Shown piece after piece: positions 62,201 through 64,000 of a DNA stretch of 64,000 nt (position 1 is the stretch's first letter; each line of letters begins with the position of its first letter). A program made the position numbers and the translations under genes. This stretch comes from an uncultured Eubacteriales bacterium (GTDB lineage Bacteria > Bacillota > Clostridia > Oscillospirales > Oscillospiraceae), in the NCBI GenBank assembly GCA_900079765.1, contig LT599017.1:744001-808000 (forward strand), read 5' to 3'. The notes under the pieces are model-generated. The model saw only the letters and a list, made by a program, of their open reading frames with translations, ran no database searches and was not told where the DNA came from.

Positions 62201-64000
62201 CGAGCTCTATGGTGCCCTCTATCTCGAAGTGGAAACCGGACCAGTAAAGCTCCTGATCGACTCCCTTTATTAAGGCGATATAGGTGATGGTGGCCTGGGC
62301 GTTGCTGCCGGTCTTTCCGTCGTCCATGACAGTAAGAACGACTACGACGGGCTTGGCGAGAGTGAACTGATCCTGCCCCTTGAGTACGATCTCGGTCTCT
62401 CCCTTGCCGTCGGAGCTTATGTAGCCGGCGCTGAAACCGGAGAGGGTACTGCCGAGTGTCTCGCCCGCGTCGTATTTACCGTTGTTGTTGGAGTCGGTAA
62501 ACTCGTAGCACTCCATATACAGCTTGCCGCTGAAGGTTATATTGAACGCCTTCTGCGTGCTTGTGAAGAAGTATTGCCTGCTTTGGCTTGAGGAAGGAGT
62601 TTCATACAGCTTTACTTCTTTATTCTGCAGGATAACGTCTCCTATAATCGGGGTGCGGTTCTGGCCAAGGCCTGTGCTTATGGAGCCCTCGGCTCCGAAC
62701 TGGGCGTAGACATAGAATATCGGGGCGGGGGTGAAGCGGTACTGGAGCCTGACCTCAATGCCTACCGTGGCAGCGAGCGCCGCTTCGGAGAACTTATACT
62801 TGTTGTCAAGAGGATTGTATTTAAGCGTGATTGCGAGGCTGACGTTGACCGTGAACTCAATCGACTTGGATTTGAGCTTGTCGGAGTCAAAGTCTTCGCC
62901 CACAAGCTTTTTAAGAGCGTCCTTCTTGGTGGCATTGGGATCTTTGACGGCGTTTTTGAATTCCTTGAGCTTTGATATGGTCTCCTTGGCGTCGTCAAAG
63001 GTGTTGGACGCCGATCCCGTAGCGCCGCCGTTGTCCTTTCCATAGACGGGTATGCCGACGGAGAAGGTGATCTCGTAGCCGTCTATCTCCACAGACAGCA
63101 TGCTGAGCATTTCAGAGTTGAAGGAGAAAAGCTCGGAGTCGACGTCGGCAGAGAACTCGTTGTATGATCCCTCGCCGCCGCTGTCGGCGCTGGATTCGGA
63201 GCCGCTTGCCCCGCTCTGCTGGAGATAAGAGGAGTCGGGGAAGGAGCCGACAGTTCCGTGGGTGATGGTCTCGGTGGTAGATGTGGCGGCGTCAAGGGTG
63301 CCGAGGCCGTCAAGGATACCGCCTGTCGTCTTTGCCTGCTCGTTGATGACGAGGGCAAAGGTGTCGTTGCTGCCGAAAGCACCGAGGTAATTATTGAGGG
63401 CATCCGATCCGGCTGTGCCGGCACGGGTCTCGGTCGTATAGGAACCCAGGCCGCTTGTTTCATAGTCGCCCTTCGTGGCGTCAGTTGGAGCCGTCTTTGT
63501 CCATGTTTCGTCTGTCTTGAGGTACCATGTGGCAAGATCAGAGGTTATGGGTATGCGGCTGCCCGCCAGGGAGTTTGCTATGTATATGGCCTGAGGGCGA
63601 TCGAACTTATAGAGCAGGTTGCCCTTATAATTCGGCGTCCAGCTGTATACGGCGTTGCCGAGATTACTGGGAGCTGTTGAGCTGTAATAATAAGCAAGCC
63701 CGTCCTTGAGCATGTACTTAACGCCGTCCTTGGTGTATTCGCCGTTCTTCTGCGATGTTCCAAGAGCGGAGGAGGTTACGGCCTTGGCGGGGCGAGTGTC
63801 GCCGCCGAGGGGAACATCGACATATGAATATACCGAGGCGGCGGAGGTGTACTTATAGTGGTTGTCGGCGGTATGGCCTGTTTCTTCCGCCTGTGTCGAG
63901 CCTTCGCGCAGTATCTTTGATTCTCCGCTTATAATCGTGCGGTACTGCTTTTGCTCGGTCGTCAGGGACTCGTAGACCGTCGAGTCGGTAATGTCGGTAA
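53202..64000 (-). CDS. Giant SLH-anchored surface protein, N-terminus beyond the window
   Basis: The frame is open from the stop at 53202 to the right edge with no stop in the last 287 bases, so at least 3,598 residues are encoded and the true start lies outside. The C-terminus has three SLH repeats (codons near 53760-53205; DTANHWAEESILFAASHELF, FDDVSDGAWYMDAVKWAYENG, DVPSYAATAFEWATASEII). Before them are two copies of a module with YEFAVLP/YQFAILP and SGWYQV-x2-RA followed by Ala-rich helical segments, Ig-like modules, and Tyr/Ala-rich repeats around 58130-58480. The sequence is very rich in Ser, Ala, Thr, Tyr, Asp and poor in Cys. A cell-surface adhesin or S-layer scaffold is likely; no enzyme motif is seen. 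Confidence 0.85.
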   Translation of the reverse strand, partial: TDITDSTVYESLTTEQKQYRTIISGESKILREGSTQAEETGHTADNHYKYTSAASVYSYVDVPLGGDTRPAKAVTSSALGTSQKNGEYTKDGVKYMLKDGLAYYYSSTAPSNLGNAVYSWTPNYKGNLLYKFDRPQAIYIANSLAGSRIPITSDLATWYLKTDETWTKTAPTDATKGDYETSGLGSYTTETRAGTAGSDALNNYLGAFGSNDTFALVINEQAKTTGGILDGLGTLDAATSTTETITHGTVGSFPDSSYLQQSGASGSESSADSGGEGSYNEFSADVDSELFSFNSEMLSMLSVEIDGYEITFSVGIPVYGKDNGGATGSASNTFDDAKETISKLKEFKNAVKDPNATKKDALKKLVGEDFDSDKLKSKSIEFTVNVSLAITLKYNPLDNKYKFSEAALAATVGIEVRLQYRFTPAPIFYVYAQFGAEGSISTGLGQNRTPIIGDVILQNKEVKLYETPSSSQSRQYFFTSTQKAFNITFSGKLYMECYEFTDSNNNGKYDAGETLGSTLSGFSAGYISSDGKGETEIVLKGQDQFTLAKPVVVVLTVMDDGKTGSNAQATITYIALIKGVDQELYWSGFHFEIEGTIELGIGIGIEIAKVEIYAKASLGIAFTLGAHNGGGSYSAASFDEFSLAAGLGFRIVFLFFNYEMDLIEYHLNYDGEDDKWTHGWSALGGMFGGDSDLGTQDYDSSGKINVYITPPSKMLARVYGNNVTYQDGDVDDLAYDSNTDAFQVSGYGSSVNAFKLLDNVVTGYDYRIVTVGHENYVVYTGTRGGDGVAAIDNTRLMLSRLKETDDAYGLVNPILGKSTASEKAISVDDDDAGDLDFYTWAEGDKIHVIWVSYKNKMAAPVKPDGSVYTSGEAEMTKDNYLTIGKPDGGIYLATAGTFTASGTMLVINGQTMTASNYGSISLADVSDPGSEPIEADYYTTTFAYGWSSELDGDTTYYFPSIYADLAAAKQAYETAQAKYDAYRAYLEAMGSYNEWVLYYKWYNYFASGDVQNQVVLASRNTVVRHAVFDTDDAAATGFSTPEAVSATGPDTYYFVPQAVDAAAVYAQSVPYSESYLETQLQVYGAYLDKVLTADGTDGTSMSQSYIAATKTYRMAYQQSLLSVYGGNSRLTVTAPDGTAYANGVMYVSKHQEDGNGGALEQTNEILTNLQITKISGKYYLAYITQQDRFEKTGDDYTDMSSISRLYLRSFAIEANDDLAPGTPAEKIVWGDPYLLRTVVNYEQDGAKDGVYDSTLSKTKSYIDPYMSNLSFLSGALGDKLTGTSEDFEPFGSAPTETFLLFEMNGNTYVIDQDSLLSITDPARKTGTIYPFFTYEKFYGDALEEGSAENLSSGKSEVVIGVDGDDNIAAVYTGSVPNSVNNAIYIAYWDPENGTWSDGVMLAMNYMDVYEHSVAEAWDAKTTEGAYFNETLGGGMTQFTFSNLQIALGRSEGGKAEAGGLSTLGDDGTATVTADSAASAYADVVSALGLPTDSGSLESLAEGYSKAELYALEEQAELLGADTGSGSADSSELLILTQGLQQRLAEYESSLDASKTVIAPQRSANGTVVPGNLGIYAISYGKGNQQVGSSSIRFSYHEFTVNSRLHAIVSFKNVGDAAIRGSQSNPTKVQLRLYDADGVHDAVMAEWTVSQNIGAGQTVSLSTTDSPCKPLASSLGTGDYFYITLSEDSSYVSGAYSYDSSSDSNIRYTFDIDDKPEMGIEQFKSSISGVEDDGDAKVSLSFDATNRGSKKAEEVFVQLSYASSYDGDGNAVYSPLDLTDSEIYVSQQKLITDSLDTLGTNDLSRGIIYLGTDPSFYTDDYYITAAKYNAILGKYYSTTEVSGWEKGTYNNVTYWYNKLYHISAYAAYTAGQEAVKGWSYDSASQYYYNSSYASYSVAKAAADAARMAEYIITKSAYNTLSASQQTKWVVCSDNSSYYTLAAYQTYAAAHAAYQIALADNTQDIISNYCRSIKGTVNVSPNCFKGNVTGSLDIRVKVFSSTSGANYDASTGLYSSDHSDEYYSSNNEVTGQIEQATFVSASPKITLALGSTHRLPASIRTTTGKAPEISVVEVEDGNDELSTLYYLADADSDNVASTATGAIVIVGNTLGTGVIHVIDSVTNTTYPITYRVAEASDGTNIYNDDAQFTFYNNNGTAYNENQTGQSWKFQELSSWTDQLAVPYLGNVAIGETGAYFTFETKASTISFNMIGSAAVTSNKFPGTFTVSNSGATAPPTTTVIDFGNDTSVSHIVTVKVTGTSAYFDTLKLGYSPDYTPPSDDLQAPGIYWTRSFPTQASVESGEKLTFTVYAIDESGLQSLSFNGSKLPDASIAKHSQGMWSYTFEVTDNSSFSVSATDTNGNTTSRPVTVDWFTASAPQAPEYGQKPSLSATAVKTFNDGSAPKDLFAGGETIVMTPEDKTTGNKIMLSATTDTGAVLSYQSYDKDSASFDAMESAEVTENGYYMVKSDSNDSYGTWSAAIFYIECFEDMPEINVTEKKLTSPNGYDLEWTASKSEESTAKLSSITINGISLSTQMGSQASTYSGKNTVCYGGEYTFRVTDTKGIYNIKTVNLKVPVDIETGGAITYSNPWSQPQSGISTYGAIIVDFSKISGGHYTDSSKQSAVSLGDYRGEYEAIVMSESQYSGKALPGDSSLTDGSDSWLTDAGLVWESFSHSASHTWSNLSAPKNGEGKYVVIIRDARNPKSYSTMAYQEITLSDNSIDNVSLSSRLASSASASDGEVYVSADKGDTETYEFAVLPLEVDTANSTTTNTVYKARTAEDFKANGVNWQLADWDSETFSDAALSGLASGWYQVAIRAFSAGGSDEKVLMAELNTLGATENDALKALRQVQSDLKIAANALEETIATASSAWRDASESTASLKTAYDDLSARLAKGDASVTPEQVDQAYSAWQSALAAEDAARTAWRDAITGASEEQKAQLADLRTAWLAATDDNAKSAARAAYETAVYDYCLSYQSAQFAHQLSQASATLEAAEKAYDDKAKALLARSADEYTKDQSLWDSMLTGDALRIYVGLGISTSLKAVPRNTSQSANDGRIIVTAAGGSAYDGGETVHYQFAILPIKSKETAVDYAGSMADIASLDLEWQFADDLADAHQVSSFNALGSGWYQVFVRAVYDPDLRDGYDVNTNLYDASGGITDLDTLRKAYDAAVTAALEEAVAAQANAAHALYLTYQTSQKAEDYQAYLAAINSDTSVTAALDVWLSATDKEAKKTAYEAYTSVLKAHFSAIAQAALYDAASAYNMKLSTLADQVEKVYSTHPDSYDAVSYTSAYVGMEPGASQGAIIKNGIIYEDGKVTYKIRIGSTLLPSERQQILSANKTLETHLIIGDRHVVIPAGTLKDNHEVSSIINGFTAGEGNVVTYTDSEGNTRVVPASVVENGKIAYVYMGAGGYRVARSSVSFGDTANHWAEESILFAASHELFNGVSDDQFAPDGTMTRAMLVTVLYRMMGQPDASGDLPFDDVSDGAWYMDAVKWAYENGIVNGVSQNRFSPDGAVSRSEMVSMLYRALNASGFSASETARLDDYADVDDVPSYAATAFEWATASEIITGTSEGKLVPNKKATRAEVATVFVRIIRRLLK
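54150..55810 (-). repeat. Duplicated module within the giant surface protein
   Basis: Copy 1 (about 55800-54890) reads DGEVYVSADKGDTETYEFAVLP, then NWQLADWDSETF, ASGWYQVAIRAF and an Ala-rich helix with repeated AYxxA. Copy 2 (about 54850-54150) reads DGRIIVTAAGGS, YQFAILPIKSKE, EWQFADDLADAH, GSGWYQVFVRAV and again an Ala-rich helix. The similarity is clear in protein but weak in DNA, so the duplication is old. Confidence 0.8.
58130..58480 (-). repeat. Tyr/Ala-rich tandem units in the giant surface protein
   Basis: Three consecutive units of roughly 30-45 residues share the pattern (G)W-x6-9-YYY/YWY-x3-4-Y-x-SY/AY-x2-A-x-AA: SGWEKGTYNNVTYWYN, KGWSYDSASQYYYNSSYASY and TKWVVCSDNSSYYTLAAY. A related stretch, NHYKYTSAASVYSYV, occurs near 63820-63865, preceded by LTTEQKQYRTI, which resembles LSASQQTKWVV before the third unit. 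Confidence 0.65.

Overview
The window is chromosomal DNA from a GC-rich, low-oxygen Firmicute, most like the Oscillospiraceae (Flavonifractor/Oscillibacter/Intestinimonas group). This is inferred from strong Shine-Dalgarno sites with frequent TTG/GTG starts, an alaS T-box leader, a CIRCE-controlled clpB, a PerR plus reverse-rubrerythrin oxidative-stress pair, several SLH-anchored surface proteins and mannose-family PTS genes. I see no rRNA, tRNA, CRISPR array, insertion sequence or phage module.

Layout. 1-5 kb: alpha/beta hydrolase (cut by the left edge), peptidase T, two related small minus-strand proteins, DNA topoisomerase III. 5-10 kb: alanine/sodium symporter, then an sdpR-sdpI-ABC ATPase-ABC permease cluster behind a promoter with a clear operator palindrome. 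10-13 kb: secreted stalk-domain protein and an SLH-anchored S41 protease. 13-16 kb: a leftward TrpXYZ-like ABC importer with a consensus promoter and palindrome. 16-24 kb: WecG/TagA glycosyltransferase, thymidylate kinase, DJ-1 protein, 5-formyl-THF cyclo-ligase, a 46-residue Cys/Gly/Asn protein, mltG, a U32 tRNA-hydroxylation peptidase, an acyltransferase and an S41-like lipoprotein. 24-34 kb: T-box, alaS, DUF4250, HIT protein, large membrane protein, comEC, holA, an Ig-like lipid-free exported protein and RNase M5. 34-36 kb: perR, reverse rubrerythrin, and a decayed tandem copy of the rubrerythrin 3' end, followed by a HAD phosphatase. 36.7-43.8 kb: a divergent FadR-type regulator and an eight-gene catabolic operon (mannose-family EIIB/C/D/A, class II aldolase, PPC/DUF296 protein, DUF1537 kinase, OtnC-like aldolase/decarboxylase). 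43.9-49.4 kb: an AT-richer AraC/GyrI-like regulator, an aldo-keto reductase with a ferredoxin tail behind a MerR-type promoter, clpB with CIRCE, and a DUF2442 protein. 49.4-64 kb: a 1,222-residue subtilase with SLH domains and a giant SLH surface protein of at least 3,598 residues that runs off the right edge.

The most promising undescribed biology is the PTS/DUF296/DUF1537/OtnC operon, which looks like an acid-sugar route lacking its usual dehydrogenase and isomerase. Next come the giant modular surface protein with its internal duplications, the sdpRI-linked exporter, and the paired small proteins beside topB.
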